From Anaerolineaceae bacterium (GTDB lineage Bacteria; Chloroflexota; Anaerolineae; Anaerolineales; Anaerolineaceae), in contig JAQVUC010000021.1 in NCBI GenBank assembly GCA_028699715.1, positions 1-9,879 of the forward strand: a stretch of 9,879 nt of DNA, read 5' to 3'. Numbering within the stretch: the first letter of the stretch is position 1; each line of letters starts with the position of its first letter. The notes under the pieces were generated by a model. That model searched no databases. It was not told the DNA's origin and saw nothing but the letters and a program-made list of their open reading frames with translations. Of the stretch, positions 1 through 5,978 are shown piece by piece. The position numbers were made by a program, and so were the translations under genes.

Positions 1-372
1 AACGCGGACTGGTTATTGGGAGGCTTTGACCTGGCCCTGGATGCTTTGGATAACATCCCGGACCGCTTGCTTTTAGAAGAAGCTGCCTCTCGGCAGGGAA
101 TCCCTCTGGTCCATGCCGCTCTTTCAGGCTGGCGCGGTCGCCTGGCTGTGATTTATCCCGGCGAATCTGTGCTTCAAACGCTCTATGGCGGAACAGCTGA
201 GCTGCATGGAGAAGAGGAAGAGCAGGGCACGCTGGCTTTCACAGCTGGGGCCTTGGCATCGCTGCAGGCGGCCGAGGCGGCTAAGGTTTTGCTCGGAAAA
301 TCTGTCTTGCGAGGGCAGATCCTGGAAGTAGACCTGCTCAGCCTCAGTTTCACGCTGCTGAAAGTGCTCTAA
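1..372 (+). CDS. ThiF/MoeB/HesA-family E1-like adenylyltransferase, C-terminal part (5' end outside window)
   Basis: The reading frame is open from base 1 and ends at TAA 370-372, leaving 123 residues. The start lies left of the window. Near its beginning is the E1-like signature DALDNIPDR, equivalent to the D-x-x-DN-x-x-x-R segment of MoeB and ThiF. It is followed by GIPLVHAAL, and later by the helix ASLQAAEAAKVLLG, which matches the SLQAxEAxKxLxG block near the C-terminus of that family. Family members adenylate the C-terminal Gly-Gly of a ubiquitin-fold sulfur carrier (MoaD, ThiS) for molybdenum/tungsten cofactor or thiamine synthesis. The fragment has no cysteine at all, so the paired Cys-x2-Cys zinc site of classical MoeB is missing from this half. 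The family is clear, but which sulfur carrier it serves cannot be told. No intrinsic terminator is visible after the stop. Confidence 0.85.
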   Translation, partial: NADWLLGGFDLALDALDNIPDRLLLEEAASRQGIPLVHAALSGWRGRLAVIYPGESVLQTLYGGTAELHGEEEEQGTLAFTAGALASLQAAEAAKVLLGKSVLRGQILEVDLLSLSFTLLKVL

Positions 373-439
373 AATTTTCACCTTATCCTAAAAACACCTA
401 TTTTCCAACAAAACCTAAGCTTTTTGCCGAAGGTCAGCC

Positions 440-469
440 TTGATGTACAGCTAGCGGACACTCTATAAT
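440..469 (+). promoter_or_regulatory. Sigma70-type promoter of the aldehyde dehydrogenase gene
   Basis: A perfect -10 hexamer TATAAT (464-469) lies 18 bp downstream of TTGATG (440-445), which matches the -35 consensus at four of six positions. Transcription would begin near 476, giving a leader of about 40 nt. The ribosome-binding site is GAAAGGA at 505-511, four bases before the ATG at 516. It lies in the only gap between the E1-like gene and the dehydrogenase, so the latter is probably its own transcription unit. Confidence 0.65.
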
Positions 470-515
470 TGACCATGTTACAATTTCTTTCTGACAGAGA
501 AAATGAAAGGATACT

Positions 516-2102
516 ATGACTGAAAAAGAACAATTCAAACTCACTTATGGTACTATGCACAACCCACCTCAAGAAATGCACGATCGCTTTGACGAGGCAC
601 TGAAAGCCCTCAAGGCCAACCCGGGCAAAGAATATCCGATGATCATTAACGGGCAGGAACGCTATGCGAAAGAAAAGCATAAAGCGTATTCTCCCATCAA
701 CACTTCCTGGCACCTGGCAACCTTCCAAAAAGGCACTGCCAAAGACGCGGCTGACGCTGTCGCGGCTGCCAAAGCGGCTTTCCCAGCCTGGCGGGCAATC
801 CCCTGGCAGGAGCGCGTGGCCCTGATGCGCAAGTTTGCAGACCGCATCAACGAACGCTTGTATGAAATTGGCGCGGCTGTCAGTCTTGAAGTCGGTAAAA
901 ATAGAATGGAAGCCCTGGGTGATGTGGCTGAAACCGCAGACCTGATCCTCTGGGGCTGCAAGATGATGGAAGAAAACCATGGATACGTCAGAGCCATGGG
1001 CGACGATCCGGTTGATGGTTTTATTTCCAAAAACCAGTCTGTTCTCAAACCTTATGGTGTTTGGGTAGTCATTTCTCCCTTCAATTTCCCCACAGCCTTG
1101 TCTGGTGGACCTGCTGGAAATGCCCTTGTGGCAGGCAACACCGTGGTTATGAAACCGGCATCGGATGTCAGCTGGGGCGCTGCCTTGCTTGTGGATTGCG
1201 CCCGTGAAGTTGGCGTTCCAGACGGCGTGCTCAACTTCGTCACCGGACCAGGGTCCAGCCTTGGTAATGCTTTGACCGATAACCCTGACGTGGCAGGTAT
1301 CACCTTTACTGGATCGATGGAAGTCGGCATGAGTATATTCCGCAAATTTGCCGCCCGGGATTATGTTCATCCCACCATTTTGGAAATGGGCGGTAAGAAT
1401 CCAACCGTTATTTCGAAACATGCTGATTTGGAAGACGCGGCTGTTGGCTGCGTGCGCTCAGCCTTTGGCTTGCAAGGGCAGAAATGTTCCGCTCTCTCCC
1501 GCATTTTCATTGAGGAGGAACTTTACGAACCCTTCATTCGCCGGGTGGTTGAACTGACCAATAACCTTTCCATTGGCGATCCAACGCTGCGCGAGAATTG
1601 GATGGGCCCTGTCATCAATCGCAATGCCTACGAAGATTACAAAAAATTCACCAACGAGTTGTATGAGAACGGTACGATCCTGACAGGTGGCAAATACTTG
1701 AAAGAAAACGGCTTGGATGAAGGTTACTTCTGTGCCCCCACTGTGGTTGTTGATGTGCCTTTGGATCATTATCTCTGGAAAACAGAAATGTTCCTGCCCA
1801 TCGTTATGATCGCTCCGATCAAGAACCTGGAAGAAGGCATCAAACTTGCCAATGATGTCGATTACGGCTTGACCTCAGGTTTCTTTGGGACTGAAGAGGA
1901 ATGCGAGTGGTTCCTGGATCATACCGAAGCCGGCACAACCTATGTCAACCGCCCGCTGGGCAGCACAACTGGTGCCTGGCCAGGATTCCAACCCTTTGGG
2001 GGATGGAAGGGCTCTGGTTCCACCGGCAAAAACGGCGGTGGTTTTTACTACCTGCCTTTGTATATGCACGAACAATCCCAAACCAGGGTTAAACGCGGCT
2101 GA
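516..2102 (+). CDS. NAD(P)-dependent aldehyde dehydrogenase, delta-1-pyrroline-5-carboxylate dehydrogenase (L-glutamate gamma-semialdehyde dehydrogenase) type
   Basis: A full-length cytoplasmic ALDH of 528 residues, close to the roughly 515 of the RocA group. Visible motifs, in order: ISPFNFP with the oxyanion Asn at 190; VMKPAS with the cofactor-binding Lys at 213; FTGS at 264-267 (Rossmann turn); LEMGGKN with the general-base Glu at 290; GQKCSALSR with the nucleophile Cys at 324; TEMF with Glu 424 (nicotinamide ribose contact). Near the C-terminus PFGGWKGSG leads into a G-x-x-K-x-GG loop (about 500-508), which resembles the loop that holds the substrate carboxylate in P5C dehydrogenases. 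The expected reaction is oxidation of glutamate semialdehyde to glutamate, the second step of proline and arginine catabolism. It has its own promoter and terminator, and no proline dehydrogenase is in the window. The ALDH assignment is firm. The substrate is inferred, and a related semialdehyde is possible. Confidence 0.9.
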   Translation: MTEKEQFKLTYGTMHNPPQEMHDRFDEALKALKANPGKEYPMIINGQERYAKEKHKAYSPINTSWHLATFQKGTAKDAADAVAAAKAAFPAWRAIPWQERVALMRKFADRINERLYEIGAAVSLEVGKNRMEALGDVAETADLILWGCKMMEENHGYVRAMGDDPVDGFISKNQSVLKPYGVWVVISPFNFPTALSGGPAGNALVAGNTVVMKPASDVSWGAALLVDCAREVGVPDGVLNFVTGPGSSLGNALTDNPDVAGITFTGSMEVGMSIFRKFAARDYVHPTILEMGGKNPTVISKHADLEDAAVGCVRSAFGLQGQKCSALSRIFIEEELYEPFIRRVVELTNNLSIGDPTLRENWMGPVINRNAYEDYKKFTNELYENGTILTGGKYLKENGLDEGYFCAPTVVVDVPLDHYLWKTEMFLPIVMIAPIKNLEEGIKLANDVDYGLTSGFFGTEEECEWFLDHTEAGTTYVNRPLGSTTGAWPGFQPFGGWKGSGSTGKNGGGFYYLPLYMHEQSQTRVKRG

Positions 2103-2124
2103 TTTGCCCGTTAAAGCAAAGTAA

Positions 2125-2159
2125 AATAAAACCAGGTTGATTTAGGACCTGGTTTTATT
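2125..2159 (+). terminator. Rho-independent terminator after the aldehyde dehydrogenase gene
   Basis: A perfect 13-bp inverted repeat: AATAAAACCAGGT (2125-2137) pairs with ACCTGGTTTTATT (2147-2159) across a 9-nt loop. The A-rich left arm and T-rich right arm make the hairpin's own 3' side the U-tract, so it could act in both directions. It begins 22 nt after the stop codon of the dehydrogenase and ends 20 nt before the next start, leaving almost no room for a separate downstream promoter. Confidence 0.85.
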
Positions 2160-2179
2160 ATCGATATTTTTGGAGGCAG

Positions 2180-2431
2180 ATGATTCGAAAAGCAGGATCT
2201 TTGTTGATGTGGATAGGATGGATATCCCTGGGGTGGTTGATCTTTAGTTTGGTCAGCGACAAACCCGCTTCGCCCGTGGCCATCATTGGGGTCTTTGCCT
2301 TGGGTTTGGGCTATGTTCTTACTCGCAGACGCTCAACCCGGGTGGACCAGGCCAACGCAAGCACACTGCCTTCTCAACGCAGGCAGCGCAAGGAACATAA
2401 ATCCTGGATCACGAAAATCGACGGTGAGTAA
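2180..2431 (+). CDS. Small two-helix membrane protein, unknown function
   Basis: An 83-residue protein that I do not recognise. It starts at an ATG with GGAGG at 2172-2176, only 3 nt upstream (tight but strong). Residues about 7-26 form a Trp-rich hydrophobic helix, and about 32-48 form a second helix separated from the first by the short DKPASP turn. From residue 49 the chain turns strongly basic (RRRSTR, then QRRQRKEHK), which by the positive-inside rule suggests a cytoplasmic tail with both termini inside. The good Shine-Dalgarno site and the clear hydrophobic/basic division support a real gene. It lies 23 nt upstream of the hydroxyacid dehydrogenase gene and is probably read on the same transcript. 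No domain or catalytic motif is visible. Confidence 0.65.
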   Translation: MIRKAGSLLMWIGWISLGWLIFSLVSDKPASPVAIIGVFALGLGYVLTRRRSTRVDQANASTLPSQRRQRKEHKSWITKIDGE

Positions 2432-2454
2432 CCAGATCGGATTGGAAGAAAACT

Positions 2455-3480
2455 ATGGAAAACAAGAAAATCGAAATATTAAGCACCATCTCGCTCACCG
2501 AAGAGCAAATCAAAAAAATTCAGTCGGTCGATGAAGCCATCAGGCTGGACGTGAACCGAGCCAAAGATGCGGCCAAACTTCCGGATGAGACCTGGAACAA
2601 AACAGAGATCTTGTTGACTTCCGGTAATTATTTACCAACCCGGGAAAAAGTCCCCAATTTGCGTTGGATCCACAACTCCTATGCCGGTGTGGACACCATC
2701 ATCGAAGACCCGCTGTTGAAAGCTGAAGGAATTGTTACAACCAGTTCCAGCGGCGTGATGATCAGCCAGATGGGTGAATACATCATCATGGCTTTGCTGA
2801 TGCTGGGGCATAAAATGCCGCGCATGATCAAGGCTCAAAAGCAGAAACAATGGATCGAAGAACGCTATCAGACCTTGCAACCCAAAGAACTGCGGGGCAG
2901 CACGGTGGGGATCGTTGGCTACGGTTCAATTGGCCGTGAAGTCGCCAGGCAGCTATACCCGTATGGCACCACCGTTTTGGCTGCCAAACGCGATGTCATG
3001 CATCCGGAAGACAAAGGCTACACCCCGGAAGGTTTGGGCGATCCCAAAGGCAACTACTTCCACCGCCTTTATCCGATCGAAGCTTTGCAAGGTATGCTCA
3101 AAGATTGTGACTTTGTGGTCATCACGCTCCCGCAGACAGCGGAAACCGAAAATCTATTCAACAAGGAAATGTTCAATGCCATGAAGCCGGGTTCTTACCT
3201 GGTAAATGTTTCCAGAGGTCCACTGGTGAATGAGCCGGCTTTGATCGAAGCCCTCTCATCAGGCCATCTGGGAGGGGCGGTTTTGGATGTATTCCATGAA
3301 GAACCGCTGCCTTCCATTAGCCCGCTTTGGGAGCAGCCCAACCTGATCATCACCCCCCACATATCGGCATTTTCACCTAAAATGATGGACCAGGTCGTAG
3401 ATCTGTTCGTGGAAAACCTTAAACGCTATCTTAAAGGTGAAAAACTTTATAACCAGGTCGATGTAGAACAAGGTTATTGA
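2455..3480 (+). CDS. D-2-hydroxyacid dehydrogenase family protein (glyoxylate/hydroxypyruvate reductase-like), probably NADP-preferring
   Basis: A complete 341-residue cytoplasmic enzyme of the D-isomer-specific 2-hydroxyacid dehydrogenase family. Members reversibly reduce 2-keto acids to D-2-hydroxy acids. The Rossmann motif GYGSIG is at 155-160. The catalytic triad is visible: Arg 254 in NVSRGPLVN, Glu 283 in the HEEPLP segment and His 302 in TPHIS, with the usual Arg-to-Glu spacing of 29. At the end of the second Rossmann strand the sequence is VLAAKRD, so Lys 178 and Arg 179 stand where NAD-specific enzymes carry an Asp. This suggests NADP(H), an inference. An insertion of about 25 residues (183-207) follows that strand. 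GGAAGAA at 2444-2450 is a plausible ribosome-binding site for the ATG at 2455. The rarA gene begins 7 nt after the stop. The exact substrate cannot be read from the sequence. Confidence 0.88.
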   Translation: MENKKIEILSTISLTEEQIKKIQSVDEAIRLDVNRAKDAAKLPDETWNKTEILLTSGNYLPTREKVPNLRWIHNSYAGVDTIIEDPLLKAEGIVTTSSSGVMISQMGEYIIMALLMLGHKMPRMIKAQKQKQWIEERYQTLQPKELRGSTVGIVGYGSIGREVARQLYPYGTTVLAAKRDVMHPEDKGYTPEGLGDPKGNYFHRLYPIEALQGMLKDCDFVVITLPQTAETENLFNKEMFNAMKPGSYLVNVSRGPLVNEPALIEALSSGHLGGAVLDVFHEEPLPSISPLWEQPNLIITPHISAFSPKMMDQVVDLFVENLKRYLKGEKLYNQVDVEQGY

Positions 3481-3487
3481 GCTTTCC

Positions 3488-4855
3488 ATGGATCTTTTCG
3501 ACCACACACTAAACGAAGAACTGCAATCCCAGGCACCGCTGGCCGCGCGAATGCGCCCCAAAACAGTGGATGAGATTGTCGGGCAGCAGCACATCATCGG
3601 TAAAGGAACGCTGTTACGCCGGGCGATCGAAGCCGACCGCCTTTTCAGTTCCATCATCTTGTACGGACCGCCGGGAACCGGCAAAACCACCATCGCCCAG
3701 GTCATCGCCAACACGACCAACGCTCATTTCGTGACCCTGAGCGCTGTTTTGGCTGGGGTGGCGGACCTGCGCACTGCCATTCAGGAAGCGACCGATCGAA
3801 GAAAATATCATAAGACCCGCACAATTCTGTTCATTGATGAGATCCATCGTTGGAATAAGGCACAGCAGGACGCGCTGCTGCCAAAAGTAGAAAACGGGCT
3901 GATCACACTGATTGGCGCTACCACCCAAAATCCTTACTTTGATGTGATCAAAGCTTTGGTCAGTCGCTCGCGCATCTTTGAGCTTAAACCATTAAGCCAG
4001 GAAGATATCCTGACCTTATTGCAACGAGCTCTGACTGATGAGGAAAACGGCTACGGTTTGCGCCAGATCCAGGTTGAGGCGGAGGCCTTGAACCACCTGG
4101 CTGATATCTCGGGTGGTGACGCGCGCAACGCCTTGAACGCCTTGGAGCTGGCGGTGGAAACCACACTGCCAAAAGAGGACGGCGTCACCTATATCACCTT
4201 GGATATAGCGCAGGAGTCGATCCAACGGCGGGCAGTTTTGTATGACAAAACTGACGACCAGCACTACGATACTATCTCAGCTTTTATTAAATCAGTGCGG
4301 GGCAGCGACCCGGATGCCGCCCTGTATTGGCTGATGAAAATGATTTACGCTGGCGAAGACCCGCGCTTCATCCTGCGCAGGCTGATCATCCTGGCCAGTG
4401 AGGATATTGGTCTGGCTGATCCGAGGGCGATTTTGGTTGCCAACGCCGCCGCGCAAAATTTTGAGTACATCGGCTTGCCCGAAGGACTTTACCCTATCGC
4501 CGAAGCGACCTTGTATCTGGCCACCGCGCCAAAAAGCAATTCGGTTGGAGCTTATTTTGAAGCCCTGAAAGAAATTGAAACCAACGGTGCCAAGCCAGTT
4601 CCGATCCACCTGATGGACCCAAGCCGGGACGCCAAGGGCTTTGGGCACGGACAGGGCTATGACTACCCCCATAACCATGAAGGTCATTGGACGCCCCAGC
4701 AATATCTGCCAGACGGGCTGGAAGGCCGCCAGTTTTATCATCCCTCTTCTATTGGCTACGAAGTTGAAATCGCTGAACGGCTGAAACGCTGGCGAGAGGA
4801 ACAAGCCCGGGCCCTTGGAAAACCCAGCAGCGAGGACAGCAAGACTAACCAATAA
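3488..4855 (+). CDS. rarA: Replication-associated recombination protein A (RarA/MgsA), AAA+ ATPase
   Basis: A 455-residue protein of normal length for the RarA/MgsA/WRNIP1 family, AAA+ ATPases that act at stalled replication forks and interact with single-strand-binding protein and DNA ends. It opens with the family-typical start [13 protein letters not shown] and the [17 protein letters not shown] block. Walker A is GPPGTGKTT (60-68), Walker B is FIDEIH with Asp 117 and Glu 118, sensor 1 is IGATTQNP (142-149), the SRSRIF arginine-finger region is at 159-164, and sensor 2 lies in [12 protein letters not shown] (209-220). The C-terminal tetramerisation domain contains SEDIGLADP (304-312) and ends in the [19 protein letters not shown] block. 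Small departures from the usual form are Trp 122 in place of Phe after DEIHR and Gln 147 in place of Glu in the sensor 1 block. No strong ribosome-binding site lies in the 7-nt gap, so translation may be coupled to the preceding dehydrogenase. Confidence 0.95.
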   Translation: MDLFDHTLNEELQSQAPLAARMRPKTVDEIVGQQHIIGKGTLLRRAIEADRLFSSIILYGPPGTGKTTIAQVIANTTNAHFVTLSAVLAGVADLRTAIQEATDRRKYHKTRTILFIDEIHRWNKAQQDALLPKVENGLITLIGATTQNPYFDVIKALVSRSRIFELKPLSQEDILTLLQRALTDEENGYGLRQIQVEAEALNHLADISGGDARNALNALELAVETTLPKEDGVTYITLDIAQESIQRRAVLYDKTDDQHYDTISAFIKSVRGSDPDAALYWLMKMIYAGEDPRFILRRLIILASEDIGLADPRAILVANAAAQNFEYIGLPEGLYPIAEATLYLATAPKSNSVGAYFEALKEIETNGAKPVPIHLMDPSRDAKGFGHGQGYDYPHNHEGHWTPQQYLPDGLEGRQFYHPSSIGYEVEIAERLKRWREEQARALGKPSSEDSKTNQ

Positions 4856-5019
4856 ATTCTTCTTAAATCCAATTTTCGTTACTGTTTTTCAGCAGGACAC
4901 CCCCTTGTTTCGTGTTGAGCGGTCCAAGTTACACAATAATGAGTAGATAAATTTTGGAAAACCGCCCCAGGCCTTCCGGCGAGTAGCAGAAAAACTATTA
5001 TTGCCACGAAAAAAGATTA

Positions 5020-5031
5020 AATAGGCCTATT
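5020..5031. promoter_or_regulatory. 12-bp perfect palindrome, candidate operator
   Basis: AATAGGCCTATT is a perfect two-fold symmetric 12-mer whose right edge is 4 bp from the proposed -35 hexamer (5036-5041). That places it at roughly -51 to -40 from the expected start, a usual site for a dimeric activator and possible for a repressor. Its right half overlaps the second copy of the direct octamer CTATTATT. No regulator gene is adjacent. That it binds a protein is inference from symmetry and position only. Confidence 0.35.
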
Positions 5032-5035
5032 ATTT

Positions 5036-5064
5036 TTGGATTCCACCATCTTTTTGTTTATAAT
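5036..5064 (+). promoter_or_regulatory. Promoter of the FG-GAP/DUF3160/CapA operon
   Basis: The perfect -10 hexamer TATAAT (5059-5064) lies 17 bp downstream of TTGGAT (5036-5041). The latter matches the -35 consensus only in its first three bases, so an activator may be needed. Transcription would start near 5071 and give a leader of about 164 nt. It is the only good promoter seen upstream of the three exported-protein genes. Confidence 0.55.
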
Positions 5065-5100
5065 GTAAATGACAATTTTTCCACTATGCTTGTGATACTG

Positions 5101-5129
5101 AGAAGACGGGAACAAAGCTTTTGTCTTCT
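5101..5129 (+). other. Leader hairpin in the operon 5' untranslated region
   Basis: AGAAGAC (5101-5107) is the exact reverse complement of GTCTTCT (5123-5129), giving a 7-bp stem with a 15-nt loop. Inside, ACAAA (5112-5116) can instead pair with TTTGT (5120-5124), sharing two bases with the outer stem, so the two forms exclude each other. No U-tract follows, so it is not a standard terminator. It may affect message stability or be chance. It does not match any riboswitch I know. Confidence 0.3.
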
Positions 5130-5234
5130 ACGTCTGTCCTGGATCACTGATAAATCGTTTTAGCAGTCCTGCAAGAGGAAAAAAACTTCACGCTAACCCA
5201 GTCTTTTGGTTTTCAGGCTTTTGTATTTGAGATT

Positions 5235-5966
5235 ATGCCAATGGTTCCGACCCGTTTTCATAAAAGTAAGCATTTGATTGTTTTTCTCAGTCTGCTGGGT
5301 CTGTTCCTGAATGGTGCCGGCAGCCCTGGCCACTGGCAATTGCGCAACGGAAAGATAATCCCATTTGACCTCCAGGAGACATCAGGCGCACAAGTTGTAG
5401 AGAAGCCGAAACTGGCTGGGGATCTGGATGGGGATGGCGACAGTGAATGCCTGAGCCTGTCAGGTGAGAGCGCGCAAATCACTGATTGTTCTTCGGCAAC
5501 CCTCTGGGAGAGCCCTGAAGGATGGCGTGTGAGTGAAGCGCAAATAGCAGACGTTACCCATGATGGCAAGAATGATGTTGTGCTCCTTGTCTGGCGTCCT
5601 TTCAGACCCTGGCCGGCAGACCGTTTTATGCCCTATGGGGGGCGTATTGCAAACCATCAGAACCAAGAAGGGCAAAGCTGCCAGCTGATTCTGATAGGCT
5701 GGCAGAAAGGGGAGTATCGTGAAATATGGGCTGGCTCAGCCCTGGCAAAGCCAATCTCGAATGTACTGGTTGCAGACCTGGATGCTGATGGCCTGCTCGA
5801 ACTGGCCGCTTTGGAAAGTGACTACGACGCATATCAAAAGGGAGGACAACTGACCATTTGGCGCTGGATTGGATTTGGTTTTTCTTTATTGGATCGTTCT
5901 GAGGGTCGCTGGGAGCGGCTGGCCATCATGGGGGATGGTGTTCATCATTGGTTATTTAGCCGATAA
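5235..5966 (+). CDS. Secreted FG-GAP/VCBS-like repeat protein, unknown function
   Basis: A 243-residue protein with an N-terminal signal peptide: basic Arg 6, Lys 10 and Lys 12, then a hydrophobic core at about 13-25, with probable cleavage near the NGAGS segment (26-30). The mature part carries three Asp-rich, calcium-type loops typical of FG-GAP repeats: LAGDLDGDGDSE (about 60-71), IADVTHDGKND (about 104-114) and VADLDADGLLE (about 179-189). Each is followed by a hydrophobic beta strand. FG-GAP proteins usually form seven-bladed propellers, so this one is short and may form an incomplete propeller or need a partner. Two in-frame ATGs compete (5235 and 5241); the poor TGAG ribosome site at 5228-5231 is better spaced for the second. 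The stop codon overlaps the ribosome-binding site of the DUF3160 gene, which suggests co-translation. The function is unknown. Confidence 0.75.
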   Translation: MPMVPTRFHKSKHLIVFLSLLGLFLNGAGSPGHWQLRNGKIIPFDLQETSGAQVVEKPKLAGDLDGDGDSECLSLSGESAQITDCSSATLWESPEGWRVSEAQIADVTHDGKNDVVLLVWRPFRPWPADRFMPYGGRIANHQNQEGQSCQLILIGWQKGEYREIWAGSALAKPISNVLVADLDADGLLELAALESDYDAYQKGGQLTIWRWIGFGFSLLDRSEGRWERLAIMGDGVHHWLFSR

Positions 5967-5978
5967 GGAGAGTGTAAA

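Larger units (their letters stand above)
4856..5234. other. 379-bp AT-rich gene-free region upstream of the exported-protein operon
   Basis: No convincing gene lies here, and no tRNA or known riboswitch pattern was recognised. The left part (4856-4960) has no hairpin with a U-tract, so the end of the rarA transcript is not explained by an intrinsic terminator. At 4963-4966 and 4978-4981 a weak CGCC/GGCG stem is possible. The octamer CTATTATT occurs twice on the same strand, at 4995-5002 and 5027-5034, 32 bp apart. The right part holds the palindrome, the promoter and the leader hairpin listed separately. Confidence 0.6.

Noticed and set aside
484..511. Possible hairpins masking the ribosome-binding site of the aldehyde dehydrogenase gene (CTTTC 487-491 with GAAAG 505-509)
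   Set aside because: The stem is five A/T-rich pairs and competes with another equally weak one; chance pairing is likely in a polypyrimidine/polypurine tract.
378..1421. A 347-codon open frame on the minus strand antisense to the aldehyde dehydrogenase gene
   Set aside because: It lies almost wholly inside a strongly conserved gene on the other strand, its translation shows no recognisable motif, and it crosses the dehydrogenase promoter. It is explained by codon bias of the true gene.
4292..4852. A 186-codon minus-strand open frame within rarA
   Set aside because: It is fully antisense to the conserved RarA C-terminal domain and has no recognisable protein features or gene neighbours on that strand.
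4941..4986. GAGTAG repeated at 4941-4946 and 4981-4986
   Set aside because: A six-base repeat 40 bp apart is expected by chance and is not linked to a mobile element or symmetry.
5086..5163. A 25-codon upstream open frame in the leader of the FG-GAP gene
   Set aside because: It has no ribosome-binding site, no codon run suggesting attenuation, and such short frames arise by chance.
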